Origin: Pseudomonas psychrophila HA-4
GTDB taxonomy: Bacteria; Pseudomonadota; Gammaproteobacteria; Pseudomonadales; Pseudomonadaceae
Direction of reading: 5' to 3'
DNA length: 40,503 nucleotides
Assembly (NCBI RefSeq): GCF_000282975.1
Contig: NZ_ALJC01000067.1
Coordinates: 1-40,503, forward strand
The position numbers and the translations under genes were made by a program. Under the pieces are notes generated by a model that was not told where the DNA came from, ran no database searches, and was given only the letters and a program-made list of their open reading frames with translations. This document shows positions 17,440 to 26,027 of this stretch, one piece after another; position 1 is the stretch's first letter, and each line of letters begins with the position of its first letter.

Positions 17440-18498
17440 ATGCCGCTGATCACCCGTTGCCTGCTCACCCTCGTTATGTTGGCGCTGCTCAATGGCTGCT
17501 CAAGTGCGCGCTATTACTCGCAACTGATCACAGGCCAGTTGCAGTTGCTACAGGCCCGCGAACCTGTGGCCAAGGTGGTGGCCGACTCGCAGCGCGATCC
17601 CGTCCTGCGCGAACATCTGGCCAAGTCTCAGGCCGCCCGCACCTTTGCCAGCCAGCATTTGCTGTTGCCTGACAACCAAAGCTATCGCCGTTATGCCGAC
17701 CTCAAACGGCCTTATGTGGTGTGGAATGTCTTTGCCACGCCTGAGTTTTCGCTCAACCCGGTCACGTATTGCTTTCCAGTAGCTGGGTGTGTGGCCTACC
17801 GAGGTTATTACGCACAGGGCGGCGCCCGCGGCGATGCGGCGCTCAAGCGCCAGCAAGGCATGGATGTCTTTGTCAGCGGGGTTGAGGCTTATTCCACGTT
17901 GGGCTGGTTTGACGACCCGATCCTCAACAGCATGCTGCATTGGGGCGATGAGCGACTGGCCACGCTGGTTTTTCATGAACTGGCGCATCAACGCGTCTAC
18001 GTGAAGGACGACACCGAGTTCAATGAGTCATTCGCCAGCTTTGTGGAGCAGGAAGGCACACGCCAATGGCGCGCCTATCAAGGCTTGCCGCCAGCCAGTG
18101 TCGATGGCTTGGCGCAACGCGATCAGTTTATTGCCTTGGTACTGAGCACCCGCCAGCGCCTGCAACAGCTCTACGCGCAGCCTTTGCCAGCGACGCAAAT
18201 GCGCCAGCGCAAGGCGGCAGAGTTTGATCGAATGCGCCGCGAATACCGTGACCTTCGCGATCAGCAATGGGCCGGTAACGCTCGCTATGACGCGTGGGTA
18301 AATTCGCCCATGAACAACGCCAAGCTGCTGCCCTTCGGTTTGTACGATCAGTGGGTGCCCGCCTTTGCGGCGTTGTTCAAACACGCCAACGGCGATTGGG
18401 CGGTCTTTTATAGCCACGTCGAACAATTGGGCAAACTTGCACCGCCACAACGCAAAGCGGCGTTGCAACAGTGGGCCGGTGAGGATTTGAAGGCTTAA
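17440..18498 (+). CDS. Putative lipoprotein zinc aminopeptidase (COG4324-like)
   Basis: This encodes 352 residues. The N-terminal signal has a lipobox (LLNGC, lipidated C20), so the protein is probably anchored in the envelope facing the periplasm. A zinc-peptidase motif HELAHQ lies at 179-184 (H179, E180, H183) with a likely third ligand, E196 in FNESFASFVEQEG. The CFPVAGCVAYRGYY segment (111-124) and the overall layout match the family called predicted aminopeptidase, COG4324. The substrate has not been established. The start at 17440 places the hydrophobic stretch correctly; no strong ribosome-binding site is visible. A bidirectional terminator follows. Confidence 0.85.
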   Translation: MPLITRCLLTLVMLALLNGCSSARYYSQLITGQLQLLQAREPVAKVVADSQRDPVLREHLAKSQAARTFASQHLLLPDNQSYRRYADLKRPYVVWNVFATPEFSLNPVTYCFPVAGCVAYRGYYAQGGARGDAALKRQQGMDVFVSGVEAYSTLGWFDDPILNSMLHWGDERLATLVFHELAHQRVYVKDDTEFNESFASFVEQEGTRQWRAYQGLPPASVDGLAQRDQFIALVLSTRQRLQQLYAQPLPATQMRQRKAAEFDRMRREYRDLRDQQWAGNARYDAWVNSPMNNAKLLPFGLYDQWVPAFAALFKHANGDWAVFYSHVEQLGKLAPPQRKAALQQWAGEDLKA

Positions 18499-18504
18499 AC
18501 ACGC

Positions 18505-18530
18505 GAGCCCCTGACTGGGGTCAGGGGCTC
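18505..18530. terminator. Bidirectional terminator
   Basis: A perfect 11-bp stem GAGCCCCTGAC / GTCAGGGGCTC with loop TGGG sits between the convergent aminopeptidase-like and phosphatase genes. The position suits termination of both transcripts, though T tracts are lacking. Confidence 0.75.
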
Positions 18531-18550
18531 TGCGCGAATGCAACGAACGG

Positions 18551-19189
18551 TCAGGCCTTGCCCGAGATCCAGTTTTTTACCACACAAGAAGCGAACGGGC
18601 TGGTGCTGCAAGCGCCACTGCTCAAGGCTGCGCGCAGTGCCGGGATGTCCGCTTTCATCATGTAGTTGGCGCCATCTTTGAAATGAGTGCTCTGGCCAAA
18701 ACCGCCCTGCGTCATTTCTTTGAGGGCGTCTTCTTTACTCCAGTTCTCTACCACCACGCGGTACATCGCAGACATCAAGCCTGTGCGATCCGAACCGTGC
18801 TTACAGTGCATCAACACGGGGCCTTGGGCCTGTGCGGTCTGAATAGCGCGTAAGGCGGCCAGTACGTCGGTGTCATCCACATGGTTGGTGCGGTACGGCA
18901 ATTGAATTTGCGTGACGCCAGGGGTTTTCAACCAGGTGTTATCGGCTTCGGGCAGAAAGTTGATCACAGTGCCGATGTGGAGTTTTTGCAGCAAAGGCTG
19001 GGCTTCGCTGTCAGGCAAAGCGCTGCGGTATAGCGTGGGTGACATTTGATACAGATTGTACTGCGCATCAACAGGCTGGGCCCATTGCGCTGGGCGCGCC
19101 ACGGAGAGGTCATCGGCCTGAACCTGTGGCAGCGCGAAGGCAGCCAGTAATGTCAGGCACAGAGCAGGAAAAAACCGGGCTTTCGGCAT
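18551..19189 (-). CDS. Periplasmic dual-specificity phosphatase, TpbA-like
   Basis: This encodes 212 residues. A signal peptide (ending VQA before DDLS) sends it to the periplasm. The cysteine-phosphatase loop HCKHGSDRTG gives catalytic C129 and R135, and D105 in NHVDDTD is the probable general acid. The length, export signal and HCKHG-type loop resemble TpbA of P. aeruginosa, which dephosphorylates the periplasmic part of the diguanylate cyclase TpbB and so lowers c-di-GMP. No tpbB-like gene lies next to it here, so the partner is unknown and the TpbA role is an inference. C-terminal cysteines (about 194 and 202) may form a disulphide. Confidence 0.85.
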   Translation of the reverse strand: MPKARFFPALCLTLLAAFALPQVQADDLSVARPAQWAQPVDAQYNLYQMSPTLYRSALPDSEAQPLLQKLHIGTVINFLPEADNTWLKTPGVTQIQLPYRTNHVDDTDVLAALRAIQTAQAQGPVLMHCKHGSDRTGLMSAMYRVVVENWSKEDALKEMTQGGFGQSTHFKDGANYMMKADIPALRAALSSGACSTSPFASCVVKNWISGKA

Positions 19190-19485
19190 GTCAGTTCGAC
19201 CACTTGAACAAAGAGTTTCAGGATGTGGCGTAGATTGGGTTAAGGCGGATCAAAACTCTGTGAGCCAATTGTCAAAATTTCGTGATAATTCAGCCGAGCT
19301 ATCGCCTTTAGGTGCGACAAAATTACGCATGAATCGCTTCAGCCAAGCACCTGACCTGCTAGTATTTGTAACTATTGATTGCTGCACCCTATTTTTGCAG
19401 GTCATCTGCGACGCTTGTCGCTGCCAAAACGAAAGTTGCCACTGAGCAACTGCTACCCGTGAATGTCTGAAGAGGTGCCCCTCCC
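19190..19485. other. Intergenic region between phosphatase and gluconate dehydrogenase genes
   Basis: This 296-base gap between divergent genes is somewhat AT-rich around 19250-19400. It must hold the promoters of the phosphatase gene and of the gluconate dehydrogenase operon. I see no repeat, no clear inverted repeat and no convincing -35/-10 pair. A short open frame in this region has no ribosome-binding site and is not called. Confidence 0.4.
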
Positions 19486-20232
19486 ATGTCTGAGCAAGAC
19501 AACCCGCGGCGTGAGTTTCTGCGCAAAACCCTGACCCTGATTCCGGTGGTTACCGTGGCCAGCACCGGCCTCGGCGGTTCTGTGCTGATGGCCACACCGG
19601 CTGCGGCGGCCCCCGCCGCACCCGAACCTGCGGGGCGCACGTCTTCTCCTGCCGCCCCCTATGAGCCGACGTATTTCACCGCCGAAGAATGGGCATTCTT
19701 GAACGCCGCTGTGGCGCGCCTGATCCCCGCAGACGAGCAAGGTCCTGGCGCTTTAGAAGCGGGTGTTCCGGAATACATCGACCGTCAAATGCACACGCCT
19801 TACGCCAGCGGCGCGCTGTGGTTCATGCAAGGCCCGTTCAATGCCGATGCTGCACCCGAAATGGGCTGGCAGAGCAAACTGGTGCCAAAACAGATCTACC
19901 GCCTGGGCATTGCCGCCACGGAGGCCCTGTGCAAAAAGGTCTATAACTCAACATTTGCGGGGCTAGACAGCGCTACCCGAGACGACGTGCTCAAACAACT
20001 GGAAGCCGGCACCCCGCAATTCGAGAACGTCCCGGCCAAGATGTTCTTCAGTTTTCTGCTGCAAAACACCAAGGAAGGGTTCTTTTGCGACCCGATCCAC
20101 GGTGGCAACAAAGGCATGGTCGGATGGACCATGATCGGCTTTCCCGGCGCCCGCGCCGACTTCATGGACTGGGTTGAACGCAACGAGCAATACCCCTTCC
20201 CGGCAGTTTCCATCCGCGGCGAGAGGGCTTGA
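19486..20232 (+). CDS. Gluconate 2-dehydrogenase subunit 3 (small subunit)
   Basis: This encodes 248 residues. The N-terminus is a twin-arginine signal (PRREFLRK followed by a hydrophobic stretch), so the folded subunit is exported by the Tat system. The rest matches the gluconate 2-dehydrogenase subunit 3 family (FTAEEWAFLNAAVARLIPAD; GGNKGMVGWTMIGFPGARADF near the end). The small subunit is needed for export of the FAD subunit, which has no signal of its own and probably crosses with it. First gene of a three-gene operon; the next start is two bases after the stop. Confidence 0.93.
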   Translation: MSEQDNPRREFLRKTLTLIPVVTVASTGLGGSVLMATPAAAAPAAPEPAGRTSSPAAPYEPTYFTAEEWAFLNAAVARLIPADEQGPGALEAGVPEYIDRQMHTPYASGALWFMQGPFNADAAPEMGWQSKLVPKQIYRLGIAATEALCKKVYNSTFAGLDSATRDDVLKQLEAGTPQFENVPAKMFFSFLLQNTKEGFFCDPIHGGNKGMVGWTMIGFPGARADFMDWVERNEQYPFPAVSIRGERA

Positions 20233-20234
20233 GC

Positions 20235-22019
20235 ATGTCGACGGTTATGAAAAAAGTAGATGCAGTGATCGTTGGTTTCGGCTGGACCGGCGCGATCATG
20301 GCTAAAGAGCTGACCGAAGCCGGTCTGAATGTTGTGGCCCTTGAGCGCGGCCCCATGCAGGACACCTACCCGGACGGTAACTATCCACAGGTGATCGACG
20401 AACTCACCTACAGCGTGCGCAAAAAGCTCTTTCAAGACGTATCGAAAGAAACCGTGACCATTCGCCACAGCGTTAATGACGTGGCTTTGCCGAATCGCCA
20501 ACTGGGTGCCTTTTTGCCTGGCAACGGGGTGGGCGGCGCAGGTTTGCACTGGTCGGGCGTGCATTTTCGGGTTGATCCGATAGAGCTGCGTATTCGCAGC
20601 CATTACGAAGAGCGTTACGGCAAAAACTTTATCCCCAAGGACATGACCATCCAAGACTTCGGCGTGAGCTATGAAGAGCTGGAGCCGTTCTTTGATTACG
20701 CTGAAAAAGTCTTTGGCACCTCGGGCCAGGCTTGGACCGTCAACGGCCAATTGGTCGGCGAAGGCCGAGGCGGCAACCCGTACGCGCCAGATCGCTCCAA
20801 CCCCTTCCCGCTGGAGTCGCAGAAAAACACGGTGTCAGCACAGTTGTTTCAGAAGGCCGCCAATGAGGTGGGCTACAAGCCCTACAACCTTCCGTCTGCC
20901 AACACATCGGGGCCGTACACCAACCCGTATGGCGCGCAAATGGGGCCGTGCAACTTCTGTGGCTTTTGCAGCGGCTATGTCTGCTACATGTATTCCAAAG
21001 CCTCGCCCAACGTGAACATCTTGCCGGCACTCAAACCATTGCCAAACTTTGAGCTGCGGCCTGATGCCCACGTGATTCGGGTCAATCTGGACAGCACCAA
21101 AAGCAAAGCCACGGGCGTGACGTACATCGATGCGCTGGGCCGCGAAATCGAACAACCAGCCGACTTGGTGATTTTAGGTGCGTTCCAGTTCCACAACGTA
21201 CGTCTGATGCTGCTGTCGGGCATCGGCAAGCCCTACGACCCGAAAACCGGTGAAGGCGTGGTCGGCAAAAACTTCGCGTACCAGAACATGGGCACCATCA
21301 AGGCCTACTTCGATAAAGAGGTGCACACCAACAACTTTATCGGCGCGGGCGGCAATGGCGTGGCGATTGATGATTTCAACGCCGACAACTTCGACCACGG
21401 GCCGCATGGCTTTGTGGGTGGTTCACCGATGTGGGTCAACCAAGCGGGCAGCCGCCCGATTGCCGGCACGTCCAACCCGCCCGGCACACCGGCATGGGGC
21501 AGCGCCTGGAAAAAAGCCACGGCCGATTACTACACCCACCAAGTGTCGATGGACGCCCACGGCGCGCATCAGTCCTACCGGGGCAACTACCTGGATCTCG
21601 ACCCGGTGTACCGAGATGCCTACGGCCAGCCGCTATTGCGTATGACCTTCGACTGGCAAGAAAACGACATCAAGATGAACCGTTTCATGATGGAAAAAAT
21701 GGGCAAGATCGCCGAAGCGATGAACCCCAAAGCCATAGCCCTGCTGGGTAAAAAAGTCGGCGAGCATTTCAACACGGCGTCCTACCAGACCACTCACCTT
21801 AATGGCGGCGCGATCATGGGCACTGACCCGAAAACCAGTGCGCTGAACCGTTACTTGCAATCGTGGGACGTGCACAACGTGTTTGTGCCGGGCGCTTCGG
21901 CGTTTCCGCAGGGCTTGGGTTACAACCCGACCGGTCTTGTGGCTGCGTTGACCTACTGGTCGGCCAGAGCGATCCGCGAGCAGTACCTAAAAAACCCCGG
22001 CCCACTGGTTCAGGCATAA
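20235..22019 (+). CDS. Gluconate 2-dehydrogenase FAD-binding (GMC) large subunit
   Basis: This encodes 594 residues. It is predicted to oxidise D-gluconate to 2-ketogluconate in the periplasm, passing electrons through the cytochrome c subunit to the quinone pool. The FAD-binding Rossmann motif is VIVGFGWTGAIMAKEL near the start, GNGVGGAGLHWSG follows, and the C-terminal GMC part has NPTGLVAALTYWSARAI. A cysteine cluster, C239-x2-C242-x2-C245-x4-C250, may hold a 3Fe-4S cluster, as known in the related FAD glucose and fructose dehydrogenases. Related three-subunit enzymes act on other sugars or polyols, so the substrate is likely rather than certain. ATG 20235 follows GAGAGGG. Confidence 0.9.
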   Translation: MSTVMKKVDAVIVGFGWTGAIMAKELTEAGLNVVALERGPMQDTYPDGNYPQVIDELTYSVRKKLFQDVSKETVTIRHSVNDVALPNRQLGAFLPGNGVGGAGLHWSGVHFRVDPIELRIRSHYEERYGKNFIPKDMTIQDFGVSYEELEPFFDYAEKVFGTSGQAWTVNGQLVGEGRGGNPYAPDRSNPFPLESQKNTVSAQLFQKAANEVGYKPYNLPSANTSGPYTNPYGAQMGPCNFCGFCSGYVCYMYSKASPNVNILPALKPLPNFELRPDAHVIRVNLDSTKSKATGVTYIDALGREIEQPADLVILGAFQFHNVRLMLLSGIGKPYDPKTGEGVVGKNFAYQNMGTIKAYFDKEVHTNNFIGAGGNGVAIDDFNADNFDHGPHGFVGGSPMWVNQAGSRPIAGTSNPPGTPAWGSAWKKATADYYTHQVSMDAHGAHQSYRGNYLDLDPVYRDAYGQPLLRMTFDWQENDIKMNRFMMEKMGKIAEAMNPKAIALLGKKVGEHFNTASYQTTHLNGGAIMGTDPKTSALNRYLQSWDVHNVFVPGASAFPQGLGYNPTGLVAALTYWSARAIREQYLKNPGPLVQA

Positions 22020-22031
22020 GGAGCGATGACC

Positions 22032-23285
22032 ATGAAAGCAGTTGTTATCGCGACCCTGGCCTTGCTGGGCAGCTTTTCGGCGGTGGCCGCCGACGTTGAT
22101 CAGCCCGCGTTGATCAAACAAGGTGAATACCTGGCGCGAGCCGGTGACTGTGTGGCGTGTCACACGGCCAAGGACGGCAAGCCGTTTGCCGGTGGCCTGC
22201 CGATGGAAACTCCGATCGGCATGATTTACTCGACCAACATCACGCCGGACCCAACCGGGATCGGCGCCTACAGCTTTGACGACTTCGACAACGCCGTGCG
22301 CCATGGCGTCGCCAAAAACGGCAGCACGTTGTACCCGGCCATGCCGTACCCGTCATACGCGCGGGTCAACCAGGCCGATATGCAGGCGCTGTATGCCTAC
22401 TTCATGCAGGGCGTAAAGCCGGTCGCTCAAGAGAATAAAGCCGTCGATATTCCGTGGCCGTTAAGCATGCGCTGGCCGTTGGCAATGTGGCGCTGGACGT
22501 TTGCCCCTGCGGTGGCCGACTTCACGCCGATGCTGGGGCAAAACCCGGTGGTGAGTCGCGGCGCGTACCTCGTGGAGGGCCTAGGGCATTGCGGCGCCTG
22601 CCACACGCCAAGGGCGCTGACCCTGCAGGAAAAATCGCTGAGTGCGACTGACGGCAGCACGTTCCTGTCAGGCAGTGCGCCGCTGGAAGGCTGGATCGCG
22701 AAGAACCTGCGCGGCGACCACAAGGACGGTTTGGGCAGTTGGAGCGAAGAACAACTGGTGCAGTTTCTCAAGACTGGTCGCAGTGATCGCAGCGCCGTGT
22801 TCGGCGGCATGAGCGATGTGATCGTGCATAGCATGCAATACATGTCTGACGCGGACCTGACGGCTATCGCGCGCTACTTGAAGACCTTGCCTGCGGTCGA
22901 CTCAACCAACGCCCCACATCAATACGACCCGGCGGTGGCCGACGCCCTGTGGAATGGTGATGACAGCAAGCGCGGCGCAGCGGTGTACATCGACAACTGC
23001 GCGGCCTGCCATCGTACTGATGGTCATGGCTACACACGCGTGTTCCCAGCATTGGCGGGCAACCCGGTGTTGCAGTCAGATGACCCGACATCGCTGATTC
23101 ATATCGTACTTAAAGGCGGGACATTGCCCGCGACGCATACCGCGCCATCGACCTTTACCATGCCGGGGTTTGACTGGCGGCTATCGGACCAAGAAGTGGC
23201 CGATGTGGTCAACTTCATCCGTACCAGTTGGGGCAATAAAGGGTCTGACGTGAAGCCTGCGGACGTGAAGGCCTTGCGCGACTGA
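22032..23285 (+). CDS. Gluconate 2-dehydrogenase triheme cytochrome c subunit
   Basis: This encodes 417 residues with a signal peptide (ATLALLGSFSAVAA) and three CXXCH heme sites: CVACH at 40-44, CGACH near 188 and CAACH near 322. It is the membrane-associated electron acceptor of the dehydrogenase complex, handing electrons to ubiquinone. The start was set by the ribosome-binding site: AAGGAG at 22018-22023 is eight bases from ATG 22032 but only two from the upstream in-frame ATG 22026. The operon order small-FAD-cytochrome is the usual one in Pseudomonas. A REP element follows at 23304. Confidence 0.92.
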   Translation: MKAVVIATLALLGSFSAVAADVDQPALIKQGEYLARAGDCVACHTAKDGKPFAGGLPMETPIGMIYSTNITPDPTGIGAYSFDDFDNAVRHGVAKNGSTLYPAMPYPSYARVNQADMQALYAYFMQGVKPVAQENKAVDIPWPLSMRWPLAMWRWTFAPAVADFTPMLGQNPVVSRGAYLVEGLGHCGACHTPRALTLQEKSLSATDGSTFLSGSAPLEGWIAKNLRGDHKDGLGSWSEEQLVQFLKTGRSDRSAVFGGMSDVIVHSMQYMSDADLTAIARYLKTLPAVDSTNAPHQYDPAVADALWNGDDSKRGAAVYIDNCAACHRTDGHGYTRVFPALAGNPVLQSDDPTSLIHIVLKGGTLPATHTAPSTFTMPGFDWRLSDQEVADVVNFIRTSWGNKGSDVKPADVKALRD

Positions 23286-23303
23286 CGCCAGCGCTACAAA
23301 ACC

Positions 23304-23391
23304 TGTGGGAGCCTGGCTTGCCAGCGATGCAGGCGATGCGGTTTTTCTGTTAAACCGCGTCGATACCCTCGCGGGCAAGCCCGCTCCCACA
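23304..23391. repeat. REP-type palindrome pair
   Basis: TGTGGGAGC (23304-23312) pairs with GCTCCCACA (23383-23391), with inner inverted pairs CTTGCCAGCG / CGCGGGCAAG and GCGGTTT / AAACCGC. This is a typical Pseudomonas REP doublet between the convergent cytochrome and solute-binding protein genes. Confidence 0.85.
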
Positions 23392-23404
23392 AGGGTGCAG
23401 CGGT

Positions 23405-23893
23405 CTATTGATCCGTAGCGTCCATCTCCAGCCACTTCTCGGACAACGCGGCCAAACGGCCATCCGCCTTGATGCGCTGCAAGGCTTTGTCCAGGCTACC
23501 CTGAAACGCCGGGTTGCCTTTCTGAAAAGGGATCGCCAGTGTGGGCGAGGCTAAATAAGGCTCGCTGAAATCGAACCGATCCTGAAGTTCGGGAGTCAAA
23601 GCGATGTGATTGATTGCAACGTCGAACTTGCCGCTTTCAACCCCCGGCAATACGTCGTTGCTGTCTGTGACGAGGATAGACGGATGCACCTCCAGTTCCT
23701 GAGCCAGCAACTCGCCCAGTTCAACGTCAAAACCGGTTAAACGCCCGTCTTGTTGCTTGAAGCTGAATGGCGGCAAGTTGCCCTCAAGGGCGATGCGCAA
23801 CTCACCACGGTCGTTAACGTCATCAATCAGTTCGGCGTGAACAATAGGACTCGCCAATGGCAATAGAAGTATCAGGCCCGGCAAAAAACGCAT
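23405..23893 (-). CDS. Short periplasmic solute-binding protein (SBP_bac_3-like)
   Basis: This encodes 162 residues. A signal peptide (FLPGLILLLPLASPIVHA) precedes the first lobe of an amino-acid-type solute-binding protein (RGELRIALEGNLPPFSF, GFDVELGELLAQEL, GKFDVAINHIALTPELQDRFDFSEPYL). The sequence then jumps to what is normally the C-terminal end of the family (ALQRIKADGRLAALSEKWLEMD). Family members are usually 240-270 residues, so about 80-100 residues of the second lobe are missing, in frame and without a stop. It may be a shortened sensor-type protein or a decayed gene with the frame preserved. ATG at 23893 fits the signal; AAAGGAG precedes it. No transporter genes adjoin. Confidence 0.75.
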   Translation of the reverse strand: MRFLPGLILLLPLASPIVHAELIDDVNDRGELRIALEGNLPPFSFKQQDGRLTGFDVELGELLAQELEVHPSILVTDSNDVLPGVESGKFDVAINHIALTPELQDRFDFSEPYLASPTLAIPFQKGNPAFQGSLDKALQRIKADGRLAALSEKWLEMDATDQ

Positions 23894-24031
23894 GGTCACT
23901 CCTTTGATCTTGTTGCAAGCGATTCGCAATTGGCGTCCGCTTTGCTTTATGTTGTTCATTGCGGCGTTGGACAGCAAATCATCTGAAAGTTGTCGCAACC
24001 CTACAGAATTAGCAAAAAAACTGGAGAAAAA

Positions 24032-24457
24032 ATGAAAACCCTACTGTCTCGTGTTGCGTTGGCTTCTGTGTTGATGGGCGCTTCGGTAATGGCCTTTGCT
24101 GCCACTCCAGCCCCCGAAGGCGCAAAAGTGTCGATTATTTCCCCCGCGGATGGCGCCACTGTCGATAAAACCTTCACCGTAAAGTTTGGCATTGAAGGCA
24201 TCGACCTAAAGCCCGCTGGCGATGTATCCCCGCATTCTGGTCACCACCACTTGTTGATTGACGTGGACCAGCCAATTGCCCCAGGTCAGGTGATTCCGGC
24301 AGATGCTCAGCACGTGCATTTCGGCAAGGCGCAGACTGAAACCGAACTGACCCTGACGCCCGGCAAACATACGTTGCAGCTTGAACTGGGTGACACCGGC
24401 CACCAAGCGTTTGACCCGGTGATCGTGTCGAAAAAAATCACCGTAAATGTGAAATAA
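24032..24457 (+). CDS. DUF4399 periplasmic protein
   Basis: This encodes 141 residues: a signal peptide (LASVLMGASVMAFA) and one beta-rich DUF4399 domain with VSIISPADGATVDKTFTVKF, the histidine-rich HSGHHHLLIDVD and HVHFGKAQTETELTLTPGKH. The histidine cluster suggests metal binding, but the function is not known. ATG 24032 is preceded by GGAG; the upstream extension of the frame has no binding site. A strong terminator follows. Confidence 0.88.
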   Translation: MKTLLSRVALASVLMGASVMAFAATPAPEGAKVSIISPADGATVDKTFTVKFGIEGIDLKPAGDVSPHSGHHHLLIDVDQPIAPGQVIPADAQHVHFGKAQTETELTLTPGKHTLQLELGDTGHQAFDPVIVSKKITVNVK

Positions 24458-24462
24458 AAAAA

Positions 24463-24492
24463 GGGAGCCCTCGAAAGGGGGCTCCCTTTTTT
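24463..24492 (+). terminator. Rho-independent terminator
   Basis: An 8-bp stem GGGAGCCC / GGGCTCCC with an 8-base loop is preceded by an A run and followed by TTTTTT, so it can act in both directions. It ends the DUF4399 transcript and possibly serA from the other side. Confidence 0.9.
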
Positions 24493-24496
24493 ATTC

Positions 24497-24588
24497 GAGC
24501 TGCAAGCTTTGAGCTACAAGCGGCAAGCAAAAGCAGATCTGCTTTTGCCTTTAACTTGCCGCTTGAGGCTTAACCGCTCGAAGCTGCT
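24497..24588. repeat. AAGC/GCTT-type intergenic palindrome downstream of serA
   Basis: Nested inverted repeats: a perfect 22-base palindrome at 24527-24548 (centre AGATCT, ends GCAAAAGC / GCTTTTGC) lies inside AAGCGGCAAG (24518-24527) / CTTGCCGCTT (24555-24564), and further outward are GAGCTGCAAGCTT-like arms. It is the same family as 1496-1568 and 27431-27502. It ends next to the serA stop codon. Confidence 0.8.
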
Positions 24589-24591
24589 GTT

Positions 24592-25821
24592 TTAAAACAA
24601 CACGCGGCAACGGATGGTGCCGTTGATGGTTTGCAGCTTCTCTTGCGCCAGGTCGGAAGACTCGGCGTCGACGTCGATCACTACATAACCTACTTTTTCG
24701 TTGGTTTGCAGGAACTGACCCGAGATGTTGATCCCGTTTTCGGCGAAGACTTTGTTGATCTCGCTCATCACACCCGGAATGTTCTCGTGGATGTGCAGCA
24801 AACGGTGCTTACCAGGGTGAGCCGGCAGGGCCACTTCTGGGAAGTTCACAGACGATACCGACGTACCGTTATCGCTGTACTTGACCAGCTTCTCTGCCAC
24901 TTCCAGGCCAATGTTGGCTTGGGCTTCAGCAGTAGAACCACCGATGTGCGGGGTCAGGATCACGTTGTCGAGGCCGCGCAGCGGGCTTTCGAACACGTCG
25001 TCGTTGGAGCGCGGCTCAACTGGGAATACGTCGATAGCGGCGCCGATCAGGTGCTTGTCCTTGATCGCGTCAGCCAAGGCGTCCAGTACAACCACGGTGC
25101 CACGTGCAGCGTTGATCAGAATGCCGCCCTTTTTGATGGCGCGGATTTCTTTCTCACCGATCATCCACTGAGTGGCTGCGGTTTCAGGGACGTGCAACGT
25201 CACGATGTCGGACATGCCCAACAGATCGTGCAAGTTGGCGACCTGAGTCGCGTTGCCCAACGGCAGTTTGGTCACGGTGTCATAGAAGAACACCTGCATG
25301 CCCAAGCCTTCAGCCAATACCGACAGCTGAGTACCAATCGAACCGTAACCCACAATGCCCAGCTTCTTGCCGCGAATTTCGAAGGAGTTGGCGGCACTTT
25401 TGATCCAACCACCGCGGTGGCAGGAAGCGTTTTTCTCAGGGATGCCACGCAGCAACAGGATCGCTTCCGCCAGCACTAACTCGGCCACCGAACGGGTGTT
25501 GGAGTAAGGGGCGTTGAATACAGCGATACCGCGCTCGCGAGCAGCGTTGAGATCGACCTGGTTGGTGCCGATGCAGAAACAACCAACAGCTACCAGTTTC
25601 TTGGCGCAGTCGAACACTTCTTCGGTCAGCTGGGTACGAGAACGGATGCCGATAAAGTGGGCATCAGCGATCTTTTCCTTAAGCTGGGCTTCAGGCAAGG
25701 AGCTCGTGATGTACTCGATACTGGTGTAACCAGCAGACTTCAGTACTTCAACAGCCGATGGGTGGACGCCTTCTAAAAGAAGGAACTTGATCTTGCTCTT
25801 ATCGAGAGAAGTCTTGCTCAT
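24592..25821 (-). CDS. serA: D-3-phosphoglycerate dehydrogenase
   Basis: SerA oxidises 3-phosphoglycerate to 3-phosphohydroxypyruvate with NAD+, the first step of serine synthesis; this type also reduces 2-oxoglutarate to D-2-hydroxyglutarate. It has 409 residues, the usual length of the 2-oxoglutarate-linked type. The NAD motif GYGSIG is at 158-163, the catalytic set is R240, E269, H292, and a C-terminal ACT domain (about 338-409) binds serine for feedback inhibition. ATG 25821 gives the usual N-terminus MSKTSLDK; the frame is open another 49 codons. It is divergent from the D-2-hydroxyglutarate dehydrogenase gene. Confidence 0.97.
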   Translation of the reverse strand: MSKTSLDKSKIKFLLLEGVHPSAVEVLKSAGYTSIEYITSSLPEAQLKEKIADAHFIGIRSRTQLTEEVFDCAKKLVAVGCFCIGTNQVDLNAARERGIAVFNAPYSNTRSVAELVLAEAILLLRGIPEKNASCHRGGWIKSAANSFEIRGKKLGIVGYGSIGTQLSVLAEGLGMQVFFYDTVTKLPLGNATQVANLHDLLGMSDIVTLHVPETAATQWMIGEKEIRAIKKGGILINAARGTVVVLDALADAIKDKHLIGAAIDVFPVEPRSNDDVFESPLRGLDNVILTPHIGGSTAEAQANIGLEVAEKLVKYSDNGTSVSSVNFPEVALPAHPGKHRLLHIHENIPGVMSEINKVFAENGINISGQFLQTNEKVGYVVIDVDAESSDLAQEKLQTINGTIRCRVLF

Positions 25822-25939
25822 CTGCGTAAACCTGTGTCCCAGAGAAAAAATGGCAGGGAATGGACAGCCTGAGCTGACCTGGCCGGCATGAAGACCGGCA
25901 CCGAGAATCGTCCTACGGCTCGATTCAGCGGGGGGGCCG

Positions 25940-25951
25940 TATGCTAGCATA
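25940..25951. promoter_or_regulatory. Perfect palindrome in the serA divergent region
   Basis: TATGCTAGCATA is a perfect 12-base palindrome in the 206-base gap between serA and the D-2-hydroxyglutarate dehydrogenase gene, flanked by GCGGGG and CCCCGC. Read on either strand it gives TATGCT, a plausible -10 element, so it may be a shared bidirectional promoter core or a regulator binding site. No good -35 was seen on either side. Confidence 0.4.
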
Positions 25952-26027
25952 AGCGCCCCGCTAAACACCCATTCCTGCGACGTGAAGCGTTCTCAGGATG
26001 ACCATGAATTGTTCGAGAGTTCTGTTG

